A stretch of 64,000 bases of DNA, from NCBI RefSeq assembly GCF_018309085.1, contig NZ_CP070502.1, positions 1,922,001-1,986,000 on the forward strand. The letters are read 5' to 3'. Source of the stretch: Sporosarcina sp. Marseille-Q4063. GTDB lineage: Bacteria > Bacillota > Bacilli > Bacillales_A > Planococcaceae. This document shows positions 1 to 7,782 of the stretch, in pieces; positions within the stretch are counted from its first letter, which is position 1, and each line of letters opens with the position of its first letter. The notes under the pieces were generated by a model. That model was not told the origin of the DNA and did not search any database. It saw only the letters and a program-made list of their open reading frames with translations. The translations under genes were made by a program, and so were the position numbers.

Positions 1-69
1 TCTTTGATTCAGGAGAATAAGAAATGAATTGAATTCGTTGTGACTACTAGTCCAACGTTTATAACATTT

Positions 70-111
70 GCGAGTACTTGAATTCTACATCATTCAGGTG
101 CTCGCTTTTTT
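70..111 (+). terminator. Rho-independent terminator of a gene left of the window
   Basis: Arms at 70-82 and 93-105 pair over 13 positions, including G-U pairs, around a 10-base loop, and six T's follow. It points rightward, so it should end a gene lying mostly outside the window. An open frame stopping at 25-27 could be that gene's last codons, but eight codons cannot prove it. A related hairpin with compensating arm changes lies beside the short repeat copy at 18586-18627. Confidence 0.7.
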
Positions 112-121
112 ATTTGAACCG

Positions 122-190
122 TTGATTTCCGTTCCGGGCGGACGCGTTCCACGGGGCGGGCGGTGAGCCTCCTCGGTCGCTGACGTGCGC
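122..190 (+). repeat. Left half of a palindromic intergenic repeat split by the IS
   Basis: Begins with TTGATT and runs through a GC-rich stretch unlike the flanking DNA. Its other half is at 1627-1699, ending AATCAA, so the intact repeat would be roughly 140 bp with inverted ends. The first 34 bases reappear on the minus strand at 18538-18577. From memory it resembles a dispersed intergenic repeat common in Bacillaceae genomes; that was not checked here. Confidence 0.65.
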
Positions 191-211
191 TGCCCCCCTA
201 ATATTGGACAC
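191..211 (+). repeat. Left terminal inverted repeat of the IS
   Basis: TGCCCCCCTAATATTGG followed by ACAC; pairs with the reverse complement of 1606-1626. Typical TG tip of IS3-family ends. Confidence 0.75.
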
Positions 212-240
212 GCCATCTAATATTAGGAGGCCCAAAAAGA

Positions 241-759
241 ATGTCCAAGTATACAAAAGAATTTAAACTTCTAGTAGCCAAACGTTATGAACATGAAAAT
301 ATTAGTTACCGAGACCTGGCAGAAAAGGTCGGAGTCGACAACTCTGTAATTCGTTACTGGGTGCTACTGTTTCGACATCATGGTGATAATGCATTCGATT
401 TTCCCTATACAAACTATCCAGGAGCCTTTAAACTAAGGGTAATTCAATTTATCAATGAAACGGATTACTCTATTCGAGAGGCATCGGCTATTTTCCATAT
501 CCCGGATCCTAGTATGGTTCGTAGGTGGAAGAAAAGGTGGGAGACAGCTGGTGAAGGTGCCCTTGAAATAAAAGAAAAGGGGCCTTCTACAATGAAATCT
601 CGCAATCAAAAGAAAAGCACTTCCAAAGATCTTGTCGACCAATCAAGAGAAGCCATGGAAAAAGAACTCGAATATCTTCGTATGGAGAATGCCTATCTAA
701 AAAAGCTGGAAGCCTTAGTTCAGGAAGAAAGATCACCAAAAAGATTAAAACGAAAGTAA
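241..759 (+). CDS. IS3-family transposase OrfA
   Basis: OrfA is the DNA-recognition half of the IS transposase. The 172-residue protein has two helix-turn-helix segments in tandem (about residues 5-55 and 60-105). A heptad-rich helix near 138-160, with leucines and methionines at regular spacing, is the usual oligomerisation zipper. The ATG is preceded by AGGAGG at about 226-231. The gene overlaps the open extension of orfB in the -1 frame, with a slip site at 699-705. Two HTH units point to the IS150 group. Alone, OrfA usually acts as a regulator; fused OrfAB is the transposase. Confidence 0.85.
   Translation: MSKYTKEFKLLVAKRYEHENISYRDLAEKVGVDNSVIRYWVLLFRHHGDNAFDFPYTNYPGAFKLRVIQFINETDYSIREASAIFHIPDPSMVRRWKKRWETAGEGALEIKEKGPSTMKSRNQKKSTSKDLVDQSREAMEKELEYLRMENAYLKKLEALVQEERSPKRLKRK
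699..705 (+). other. Programmed -1 frameshift heptamer A AAA AAG
   Basis: In the orfA frame the codons are CTA AAA AAG (697-705), so the heptamer has exactly the X XXY YYZ phasing used by IS3-family elements. From 705 the -1 frame is open without interruption into orfB. The read-through segment ends in RHEFPV, a stretch conserved just ahead of the usual OrfB region, which supports an OrfAB fusion as the real product. Confidence 0.75.
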
Positions 760-785
760 TATTTCTACTAAGGCATGAATTCCCA

Positions 786-1598
786 GTGAACAAGATGGTA
801 AAGATAGCCGGTATTGCAAGAAGCACCTACTACAACATCGTAAATAGTTTCAAGCAGCCAGACCCCGACCGGAAGTGGAAGAGAAGAATCAACTTCATCT
901 ACCACCGACACAAAGGGCGCCTTGGGTATCGACGCATCACCGACGTCCTGAACGAAAAAGGACACACGATAAACAAGAAGAAAGTTCTTCGGATTATGCG
1001 AGACCTGGGGCTTCAATGTATTGTCCGAATGAAGAAGTACAAATCCTATAAAGGTGCATTCGGGAAAGCAGCCCCAAATATCTTGAACCGCAATTTCAAA
1101 GCGGAAAAACCCAACGAAAAATGGGTTACAGACGTTACAGAATTTAAATTATTTGGACAGAAATTATATCTCTCTCCTATTTTAGACCTGTTCAACGGCG
1201 AAATCATTACCTATACGCTTCAATCGAGGCCTACGTTTGATTTAGTGGAAACAATGTTAAAGCAGTCACTTGAATACGTAAAAGAAGACGATGAGCTCTT
1301 GATCCACTCAGATCAAGGCTGGCATTATCGAATGCCACAATATTGTCAGATACTAAAGGAATACAACATCACACAGAGCATGTCGCGAAAAGGAAACTGT
1401 TACGACAATGCCGTCATCGAGAACTTTTTCGGAATCCTTAAATATGAATTCCTGTTCCTGCAGGAGTTCGATGATCTTGAACACTTTAAAGAGGAACTAG
1501 AACAGTATATCTATTATTATAATCATTTAAGAATCAAGTCCAGATTAGAGCGGAAAAGCCCAATGGGCTATCGGAAAAAATACGAACTCGCTGCTTAG
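786..1598 (+). CDS. IS3-family transposase OrfB (DDE integrase domain)
   Basis: Catalytic half of the transposase. Residues 1-60 form the HTH_21-like region and about 105-265 the RNase H-fold rve domain. The triad D116, D176 and E212 gives the classic D-D-35-E spacing, all present. The first codon used here is GTG at 786 with no good ribosome site, and the frame stays open upstream into orfA. Translation therefore most likely arrives by -1 frameshifting from orfA and not by independent initiation. No internal stop is seen. Confidence 0.85.
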   Translation: MNKMVKIAGIARSTYYNIVNSFKQPDPDRKWKRRINFIYHRHKGRLGYRRITDVLNEKGHTINKKKVLRIMRDLGLQCIVRMKKYKSYKGAFGKAAPNILNRNFKAEKPNEKWVTDVTEFKLFGQKLYLSPILDLFNGEIITYTLQSRPTFDLVETMLKQSLEYVKEDDELLIHSDQGWHYRMPQYCQILKEYNITQSMSRKGNCYDNAVIENFFGILKYEFLFLQEFDDLEHFKEELEQYIYYYNHLRIKSRLERKSPMGYRKKYELAA

Positions 1599-1605
1599 AA
1601 AAATA

Positions 1606-1626
1606 GTGTCCAATTTTAAGGGTCCA
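1606..1626 (-). repeat. Right terminal inverted repeat of the IS
   Basis: Read on the minus strand it begins TGGACCCTTAAAATTGG and continues ACAC, matching the left end at about 16 of 21 positions. Confidence 0.75.
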
Positions 1627-1699
1627 GTGCAACGCTCCACTGCGGGGTCTCACCTGTCCCGCTAATCCCGTTGGAGTCGCCGCCCTCCACTACAATCAA
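1627..1699 (+). repeat. Right half of the palindromic repeat split by the IS
   Basis: GC-rich continuation of the repeat begun at 122, ending CTCCACTACAATCAA. The terminal AATCAA mirrors TTGATT at 122-127. Nothing else is visible between here and the nucleotidase stop at 1763. Confidence 0.6.
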
Positions 1700-1762
1700 C
1701 TATCTTCATTGTACTGAGGTGGTAGCTATATAGTCTTTTCTTTTCACTTTTATCATGATTAT

Positions 1763-2476
1763 TTAGATGATGCCAATTTCAGTTTCCTTTTCTAGCAAGA
1801 TCCGATAAAGCTCTTCTAGTTTTTGAATCTCATAGGTTGGAATAATATTTGTGTTGTTGGGCTTCATTTCAGGGTTAAACCAACATGTGTCTATTCCGGC
1901 TAGTTGTCCGCCTTTGATATCCGCATTTAAAGAATCTCCGATGATTAATGCTTGGTTTACATCAAAATTAGTAATTCTCGCAAATACATAATCAAAGTAC
2001 TCCTTCATTGGCTTCTGAAATCCGGTGTCCTCTGACACAAATATATTTTTAAATAATAGATATAATCCCGAATCACGTAATCGTTTGTACTGAGTCTTGG
2101 AAACACCGTTCGTGACAATATATAAGTCATATTGATCTTGTAAGTCTGTTATCAATTCAATAGCGCCACTGACAAGTTGTTTTCCTTCTTCTAAGTAGCT
2201 GCGATAGCACTTTTCCAGTAATGCGCCATCAACTTCTTGATTATATGCCTTGAATAAAATAGAAAAACGAGTATTCAGGACCTCATCGCGATTTATTTTT
2301 CCTTCTTCAAAAGACTTCCATAGTTCTTGATTTATTTTTTTATAGTTTGCTTTCATTTCAGAGGTCAAGGAAATGTTTTGTTCCTTAAATAACGAGCGTA
2401 ATGCTTCTCTTTCAGCAGCTCCAAAATCCAATAGTGTATCATCTACATCAAATAATAAAGTTCTATACTTTTTCAA
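1763..2476 (-). CDS. HAD-family pyrimidine 5'-nucleotidase, YjjG/YfnB type
   Basis: A 237-residue haloacid-dehalogenase hydrolase. The catalytic DVDDT motif (D10 nucleophile, D12 acid/base) is at the N terminus. A helical C1 cap follows (about 15-100), then motif II in IVTNG, the conserved lysine region FQKP, and motif IV GDSLNADIKGG near the C terminus. The layout fits the YjjG family, which dephosphorylates non-canonical pyrimidine nucleotides in the cytoplasm as house-cleaning. It stands alone between the IS and murB. Family assignment is good; substrate is inferred. Confidence 0.85.
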   Translation of the reverse strand: MKKYRTLLFDVDDTLLDFGAAEREALRSLFKEQNISLTSEMKANYKKINQELWKSFEEGKINRDEVLNTRFSILFKAYNQEVDGALLEKCYRSYLEEGKQLVSGAIELITDLQDQYDLYIVTNGVSKTQYKRLRDSGLYLLFKNIFVSEDTGFQKPMKEYFDYVFARITNFDVNQALIIGDSLNADIKGGQLAGIDTCWFNPEMKPNNTNIIPTYEIQKLEELYRILLEKETEIGII

Positions 2477-2518
2477 GATTACTCTCCATTTCCTGTTTAA
2501 AATATAAAGGTTATAGAT

Positions 2519-2555
2519 TTAAAAGAGCCCGAATTCTTATGCGAATTCGGGCTTT
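2519..2555 (-). terminator. Terminator of murB
   Basis: Perfect 11-bp arms AGCCCGAATTC at 2526-2536 and 2543-2553 with a short loop, followed on the minus strand by CTTTTAAAT. It lies just beyond the murB stop. Confidence 0.8.
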
Positions 2556-2573
2556 GTCTTTAATTGTTTCTAG

Positions 2574-3500
2574 TTAGTCATTTGCTTCTTTTTCTTCCCC
2601 GACGATTTTCACTTCGAGTTCGAGGTCTACGTCGAAGTTCTTTTTGACTTCGGCTTTTACCATTTCGATTGTTTGAATATAGTCGGATGCCGTTGCGTTG
2701 TTTTTATTGACGATGAATCCTGCATGTTTGACGGATACTTCTGCGCCGCCGAATCCTTTTCCTTGGAGTCCGCTGTCTTGAATGAGTTTTCCTGCAAAGT
2801 AGCCGGGCGGTCGTTTGAAAACACTTCCGGCTGATGGGAATTCAAGGGGTTGTTTGGATTCTCTTTGGTAAGTCAGGTCGGCCATTTTTGCGTTAATTTC
2901 TTCTTGGCTGCCTACTTCTAGTTTGAAATCTGCCGATAAAACATAATAGCCTTTTTTCGTAATTATGCTTTGGCGATAGCCAAGTTCTAGCTCGTCTTTG
3001 GACAGAATGAGGCGCTTCCCTTCTTTTGTGAGCACAGTTACTTGGACAATTATGTCTTTAATTTCCCCACCGTACGCCCCGGCATTCATTGCCATCGCTC
3101 CGCCTACTGATCCTGGGATGCCGCAAGCAAATTCGAAACCGGTTAATGATTTTGCACCGGCAAGTCGGGACACGTCGAATATATTCGCTCCGCCTTCCGC
3201 ATGAACAGATGTACCTTTGATTTTTATTTGATTTAGTTTTGATAAATGAAGAACAATTCCTCTGACTCCGCCGTCTCGCACGACCATATTGGATCCATTT
3301 CCAAGTAGAAGTAGCGGAATATCATGCTCGTAGGCATAGCGCACAGTAGCTTCTGTTTCGTCTATTGTAAGTGGGATAACAAGAATATCGGCAGAACCGC
3401 CGAGTTTTGTCATCGTATATTTGCATAAAGGTTCATCGATTCGGAGTACACCATGTTTAATTTTCCCTTGTAAATCTTTATACCACTGATGCTTTGACAT
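2574..3500 (-). CDS. murB: UDP-N-acetylenolpyruvoylglucosamine reductase MurB
   Basis: MurB reduces UDP-GlcNAc-enolpyruvate to UDP-MurNAc with NADPH and FAD, the second committed step of peptidoglycan precursor synthesis in the cytosol. Visible are the FAD-binding PCMH region with GNGSNMVVRDGG, the GxxGSVGGAMAMNAGAYGGE block, the catalytic serine in AGSVFKRP, and the C-terminal MurB_C domain ending in an ELEVKIVGE segment. About 308 residues is normal for a type II enzyme. ATG at 3500 is preferred because AAAGGA sits 10 bases ahead; ATG at 3506 has only 4. It is monocistronic here, with its own terminator. Confidence 0.95.
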   Translation of the reverse strand: MSKHQWYKDLQGKIKHGVLRIDEPLCKYTMTKLGGSADILVIPLTIDETEATVRYAYEHDIPLLLLGNGSNMVVRDGGVRGIVLHLSKLNQIKIKGTSVHAEGGANIFDVSRLAGAKSLTGFEFACGIPGSVGGAMAMNAGAYGGEIKDIIVQVTVLTKEGKRLILSKDELELGYRQSIITKKGYYVLSADFKLEVGSQEEINAKMADLTYQRESKQPLEFPSAGSVFKRPPGYFAGKLIQDSGLQGKGFGGAEVSVKHAGFIVNKNNATASDYIQTIEMVKAEVKKNFDVDLELEVKIVGEEKEAND

Positions 3501-3678
3501 CAACATCCAGTCCTTTCAAATTAGCCTTTCACCTCTATTAGTATGCTTGGAAATTGTTTATTTGACAAGGATTGTTTCCTGCAAGAAAGAGAACACTTCT
3601 TTCTGACTATCTTTGAACGGTGGAAATTGTGATGACACCGCTTTATTTAGGGATTTATTCGCAATGAAAACAAATACC

Positions 3679-3707
3679 TTGAATTCAAGATACATTTCCG
3701 TTATAGT
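3679..3707 (+). promoter_or_regulatory. Sigma-A promoter of the yceI-like gene
   Basis: TTGAAT at 3679-3684, a 17-base spacer, and TATAGT at 3702-3707. A transcript starting near 3714 would exclude any upstream translation start and supports the ATG at 3745. Confidence 0.6.
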
Positions 3708-3744
3708 AGATTATAGCTTCACAAATAAAAGGAGGAATTTCATT

Positions 3745-4272
3745 ATGAGTAAATGGGTAGTAGATGCTTCACATTCAAACGTCGGGTTTTCTGTGAGACA
3801 TATGATGGTTTCAAAGGTGCGCGGACGTTTCACGGGAATCGAAGGCACGGTTGAAGGAAATCCTGAAGATTTAGCGGGTGCTAGCATTAATTTCAAAATT
3901 GACGCGGCGACAATTCATACCAACAGTGACGATCGCGACAATCACCTTCGTTCGGCTGACTTTTTCGATGTTGAAACATATCCGAATCTATCGTTTGTTT
4001 CTACGAATATCGTGAAAACTGGCGAGAATGAATACGAGATTACAGGAGATATGACGGTTAAAGACGTTACGAAACAAGAAACGTTCAAAGCTGTTTACGA
4101 AGGTAGCGGAAAGAATCCATGGGGTGTGGATGTTGTTGCTTTTGAAGTTGAAGGTAAAATTTCAAGAAAAGAATTTGGCCTGACATGGAACCAAACGCTT
4201 GAAGCTGGCGGCGTTCTTGTCGGCGATGATATTACGATTACAATTGAAGTGCAAGTAAACCCTGCACAATAA
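3745..4272 (+). CDS. YceI-family lipocalin-like protein
   Basis: A 175-residue member of the YceI family, small beta-barrel proteins that bind isoprenoid-type lipids in characterised cases; the physiological role is mostly unknown. The sequence shows the typical opening WVVDASHSNVGFSVRHMMVSK(V), the DDRDNHLRSADFFD motif and the closing GxxxGDDITITIEVQ. There is no signal peptide, so it should be cytoplasmic, as usual for Firmicutes. The start is fixed by AAGGAGG eight bases ahead and by a promoter at 3679-3707 that lies downstream of earlier in-frame starts. It is a single-gene unit followed by a strong terminator. Confidence 0.85.
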   Translation: MSKWVVDASHSNVGFSVRHMMVSKVRGRFTGIEGTVEGNPEDLAGASINFKIDAATIHTNSDDRDNHLRSADFFDVETYPNLSFVSTNIVKTGENEYEITGDMTVKDVTKQETFKAVYEGSGKNPWGVDVVAFEVEGKISRKEFGLTWNQTLEAGGVLVGDDITITIEVQVNPAQ

Positions 4273-4282
4273 TATATAACCG

Positions 4283-4322
4283 AAAACGGACATGTGGCTT
4301 ATAAACCACATGTCCGTTTTTA
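4283..4322 (+). terminator. Terminator after the yceI-like gene
   Basis: 15-bp perfect arms (4283-4297 and 4306-4320) and a T run. The A run on the other side lets it also serve the converging DsbA-like gene. Confidence 0.85.
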
Positions 4323-4332
4323 TTTGTCACAA

Positions 4333-4977
4333 TTATTGAATGCCTTCTTCCTCGGCAACTTTTTGAAGCGCCTCGGCAAAAGTTTCAGCGGGTTGTGCAC
4401 CAGATATCGCATATTTACGATTAATGACGAAAAATGGAACGCCTTGAACGCCGATTTGTCCTGCTTCGGTAATGTCCGCCTTCACATCATCTGCGAACTC
4501 CTCCGATTTAAGGACTTCCTCCGCTCGTTCTTTTGAAATGCCTACCTCTTCACAAATGTCGATAAGTACCTCATCCAAGCCTATTCGTTTTGCCTCAATA
4601 AAATACGCTTGCAGTAATTGCTCAGTCATTTCTTCTCCAAGCCCCTCTTGCTCTGCAAGTTTTGCTAGGCGATGAGCATTGAATGTATTCGCTGGATGCA
4701 TCGTGTCGAAATTATACTTTAGACCAACAGATTCAGCTTGTACGACAACATTATCGGTCATTCCTTTCGCTTCATCTACACTAATATTATATTTTCCAGC
4801 AAGGGATTCTTGCATTGTTTCATCGGATGTCGCTGGAGCATTTGGACCGAGTTCGTATGCTTTGAAAACAACTTCTATCTTTTCTCCTAGACCCGTTTTC
4901 TCCAAGGCTTCTTCAAATCTGCGTTTGCCGATATAACAAAAAGGACAAACGTAATCGGACCATATTTCAATTTTCAT
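4333..4977 (-). CDS. DsbA-family (FrnE-like) thiol oxidoreductase
   Basis: A 214-residue thioredoxin-fold protein with a C-P-F-C active site at residues 11-14, a helical insertion, and a cis-proline loop in GVQGVPFFVIN. This matches the cytoplasmic FrnE/DSBA branch related to polyketide FrnE and 2-hydroxychromene isomerases. No signal peptide is present, so it probably acts in the cytosol in disulfide or redox-stress chemistry. The ATG at 4977 is favoured because AAGGAGAGG lies at good distance; the earlier GTG at 4986 overlaps the ribosome site. The exact substrate is unknown. Confidence 0.85.
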   Translation of the reverse strand: MKIEIWSDYVCPFCYIGKRRFEEALEKTGLGEKIEVVFKAYELGPNAPATSDETMQESLAGKYNISVDEAKGMTDNVVVQAESVGLKYNFDTMHPANTFNAHRLAKLAEQEGLGEEMTEQLLQAYFIEAKRIGLDEVLIDICEEVGISKERAEEVLKSEEFADDVKADITEAGQIGVQGVPFFVINRKYAISGAQPAETFAEALQKVAEEEGIQ

Positions 4978-5072
4978 CTTGAACACCTCTCCTTTTATTT
5001 ATCATAAATTCTTTGAAATTAGGTAACAATGTATATGCCTACACCATAAGTTCAAAAAGGAGGCTTTTTTGG

Positions 5073-6446
5073 ATGTCTCAATCATTATGGCTACGAACTG
5101 CCTATCCCCGCGACGATTACCCTTCACTCGAGGAAAATCTACATTGCGATGTTTGCATTGTGGGTGGCGGTTTAAGCGGAATCGCGAATGCTTACTTTCT
5201 CGCAAAGGAAGGAAAAGATGTCATTCTTCTAGAGAAAAACTTAATTTTGGAAGGCGCGACGGGAAATTCCACAGGTAAACTGACCGCCCAACATAATATC
5301 GTTTATGCGAATTTATTAAAAAAGTTTGGACTAGACGGAGCAAAGCTATATTACGAAGTGAATAAAGAGGCCGTTCATTTCGGACAATCAATCGCCTCGG
5401 ATGACGAATTAAGAACTGCGGATTCCATTCTTTATTCGCAATCTAATTTCGGTACCCAGGAGCTTCGAAGAGAATTTGATGCTTATCAGGAAATCGGCAT
5501 TCCTGGGGAGCTCGGCAGAAATTCAGAGCTTCCAGTTTCCTTTGACGCAACGCTGACTTTGAAAAATGAAAGCCAAATACATCCCGTACGATTTGGACAG
5601 AAGTTGGCCCGATTAGCTGTCGAAGCCGGTGCACGAACTTTTGAAAATACAGATGTCATCGATATGGATTTCAATAATAAATACCTGACGACTAAAACCG
5701 GTAATACAGTTCATTTTAATGAACTTGTTTTATGTACGCATTACCCCATTGAAGCGTTGCGGGGTGTCCAAGTTATGAAGTTAGCGGTTGATCGTTCTTA
5801 TATCGTTTCTGCCGAAGCTGATATGGCATTACAAGGGCAGTATATTTCTGTTGATTCGCCGAAAAGATCTGTTCGAACTGCGAAAATTGATGGGAAAATT
5901 TATATTCTATTATCAGGTGCGAGCCATCCCGCGGGAATGAAAGAAAATACGGAAGCGCATTACATTCGTTTATATGATGATATGGCGGATACTTTTAAAC
6001 TTTCCAGATCCAAATTGGGTTGGTCAGCCCAAGATCCCGAGACACCTGACATTATTCCCTATGCTGGAATCATTTCTTCAAGTATGCCACATATCTATAT
6101 AAGTACGGGGTACAGAAAATGGGGACTTTCAAACTCGTTAGCTTGCGCGAGAATTATTAGCGATCAAATTGCCGGGAAAAAGAACCGTGCGACTCCCCTA
6201 TTCGCGCCAAGTCGTACTGGATTCGGGGCATTTGTGCTTCAAGCCTTAAAATTAACGGGGCTAGTCACAAAAGAATTCACGATTGGCCATATTACAAGGC
6301 GGGAAGCACCGATTTGTACACATATGGGATGTAGAACACGGTGGAATAATGCTGAAGAAACATGGGATTGCCCGTGTCACGGTTCACGCTTTAGAAAAGA
6401 CGGTTCAGTTCTCGAAGGCCCCGCGACAAAACCTCTAAATCTTTAA
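5073..6446 (+). CDS. FAD-dependent oxidoreductase fused to a Rieske [2Fe-2S] domain (YhfW-like)
   Basis: A 457-residue two-domain redox protein. The N terminus holds a DAO-type flavin domain with the dinucleotide motif VGGGLSG near residue 31 and the TGNSTGKLTAQHN stretch. The C-terminal 45 residues form a Rieske domain with C415-x-H417 and C433-x2-H436 as cluster ligands. Resembles Bacillus subtilis YhfW, whose substrate is not established. The ATG at 5073 follows AAAAAGGAGG. No partner gene is evident; the following ATPase is only 39 bp away but unrelated in function. Confidence 0.85.
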   Translation: MSQSLWLRTAYPRDDYPSLEENLHCDVCIVGGGLSGIANAYFLAKEGKDVILLEKNLILEGATGNSTGKLTAQHNIVYANLLKKFGLDGAKLYYEVNKEAVHFGQSIASDDELRTADSILYSQSNFGTQELRREFDAYQEIGIPGELGRNSELPVSFDATLTLKNESQIHPVRFGQKLARLAVEAGARTFENTDVIDMDFNNKYLTTKTGNTVHFNELVLCTHYPIEALRGVQVMKLAVDRSYIVSAEADMALQGQYISVDSPKRSVRTAKIDGKIYILLSGASHPAGMKENTEAHYIRLYDDMADTFKLSRSKLGWSAQDPETPDIIPYAGIISSSMPHIYISTGYRKWGLSNSLACARIISDQIAGKKNRATPLFAPSRTGFGAFVLQALKLTGLVTKEFTIGHITRREAPICTHMGCRTRWNNAEETWDCPCHGSRFRKDGSVLEGPATKPLNL

Positions 6447-6485
6447 ACTATTCATTTCCCCTTTGCGGTATACTATCGTAAAGGG

Positions 6486-7280
6486 GTGTTTCCACTGACA
6501 TTACGAGAAATAAAGCGTATTCGCTGGTCAACAGAAGACCGTTACCCGTTCAATCCTGAAGTTGTTAAAAACTTTGACTCGCTACATTTGACTGCTCCCG
6601 TGACAATTATTGCGGGCGATAATGGTAGCGGCAAAACGACGCTCCTCGAAGGAATCGCGGCTGCCGCTGGAAGTATTTTGATTAGCGGAGAGCATATGGA
6701 AATGGATCGTTCTTTTTCCCCGGCATTTGAATTAGCGGATGAATTAAAACTAATATGGTCTGTGAAAACAGGAAATGGTTTCTTCTTCAGAGCCTCTGAT
6801 TTCATTACATACACACGCAGTCTCGCAAATATTCGTGAAGAGGCACGAATTACGATGGAAGAAATTAAAAAACGCGACCCAAATAGTCTTGAAGTATTGC
6901 CCTATGCCCGCACTTATTATGAACTTCGTCATTTGTACGGCGAAGGTCTTGATAAAAGATCCCACGGCGAAAGCTTTCTTGATTTATTTCAAGCGCGGTT
7001 TAAACCCGATGGCTTCTACATACTTGATGAGCCTGAGGCACCGTTGTCGCCAAATAGGCAACTGAGTCTGCTTGCCATGCTGCATGATATGGCGAACGAA
7101 GGGGCTAAGTTTTTGATTTCGACCCACTCACCGATTCTCATGGCCTATCCCGGCGCGGATTTATATGAAATCCAGGACGGCGAACTTGTTAGTCGTTCGT
7201 TTGATGAGATTGAACATGTTCAGCTAACAAGGAACTTTTTGAATGAACCTGGGAGGTATTTGCGGCATTTGTTGGATTGA
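6486..7280 (+). CDS. Stand-alone AAA/ABC-type ATPase (COG3910-like)
   Basis: About 264 residues with Walker A GDNGSGKTT at 44-52, an SHGESF signature-like segment, Walker B YILDEPEAPLSP and switch histidine in STHSP. This is the compact SMC/ABC-like ATPase family with no membrane or nuclease domain, whose function is unknown. The coordinate start is GTG 6486, but that codon lies inside the AAGGGGTG ribosome-site-like sequence; a CTG at 6495 at proper spacing is a possible unusual start. It may share a transcript with the upstream oxidoreductase (39 bp gap). Confidence 0.8.
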   Translation: MFPLTLREIKRIRWSTEDRYPFNPEVVKNFDSLHLTAPVTIIAGDNGSGKTTLLEGIAAAAGSILISGEHMEMDRSFSPAFELADELKLIWSVKTGNGFFFRASDFITYTRSLANIREEARITMEEIKKRDPNSLEVLPYARTYYELRHLYGEGLDKRSHGESFLDLFQARFKPDGFYILDEPEAPLSPNRQLSLLAMLHDMANEGAKFLISTHSPILMAYPGADLYEIQDGELVSRSFDEIEHVQLTRNFLNEPGRYLRHLLD

Positions 7281-7782
7281 ATAATAATCACTAGATCTTA
7301 TAGTTTCGTCATTAAATAAAGTGATAAATATAGAGTTAAAAAAATGAATGTGTAATTAAATAAGTAAGTACTTTTGTTTATTCTGGATATTTTTCCAGAG
7401 TAAATTTTTTTGTTTGATTTGTACTTTCGCATGGTAATTCTAGTTCGGTCCCTTGATAAGGTAATAATTGAGTACGTCCTCTGAATTTACATAACACTTG
7501 AAATTTCGTTTCAATGTTTTTATTATATTATGAAACTTCGCTTTATTTATCTCGCAAAGATAATATCCCCTCAAACCCTTGATACGCCCACCTTCTCGGC
7601 TTCTTTTCAAAGTTGTACATATGTCATTACACCCGGTACTTTTAAATCATAATTTCACTACTATTTACAAATTACAGTTCTCAAGTGGCATAGACAGTTT
7701 TTTTACTATCCTATATCTTTAATGTGTTGTAAGATTTTTCATTTTTTTGTTTATTCTATTAAAACTAGTTAGGAGGAGACGT
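7281..7782. other. AT-rich gap without a supported gene
   Basis: About 500 bp, clearly more AT-rich than the flanks. Minus-strand frames are partly open (about 7380-7650) but are broken and lack a start with a ribosome site. No repeat, tRNA or riboswitch was recognised. The last part must hold the promoter of the amiE-nagZ-namZ unit; no confident hexamers were picked out. Confidence 0.4.

Larger units (their letters stand above)
191..1626 (+). mobile_element. IS3-family insertion sequence (IS150-like), apparently complete
   Basis: The element starts TG at 191 and ends CA at 1626. Its 21-bp terminal inverted repeats (191-211 and 1606-1626) agree at about 16 positions and share the inner block ATTGGACAC. 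It carries orfA and orfB in the overlapping 0/-1 arrangement of the family, with an intact A AAA AAG slip site and all three DDE residues, so it may be active. The target duplication is ambiguous: GTGC occurs at 185-188 and 1627-1630, which leaves two extra bases on the left if the tip is TG. The insertion interrupts a palindromic intergenic repeat. Confidence 0.88.

Noticed and set aside
3613..3744. 44-residue N-terminal extension of the yceI-like protein
   Set aside because: A promoter at 3679-3707 lies within it, and ATG 3745 has a consensus ribosome site and begins at the conserved family start.
7380..7650. Partly open minus-strand frames in the AT-rich gap before amiE
   Set aside because: Two adjacent frames are open for 50-65 codons, but neither has a start with a ribosome site, they are joined only by assuming a frameshift, and no family was recognised.
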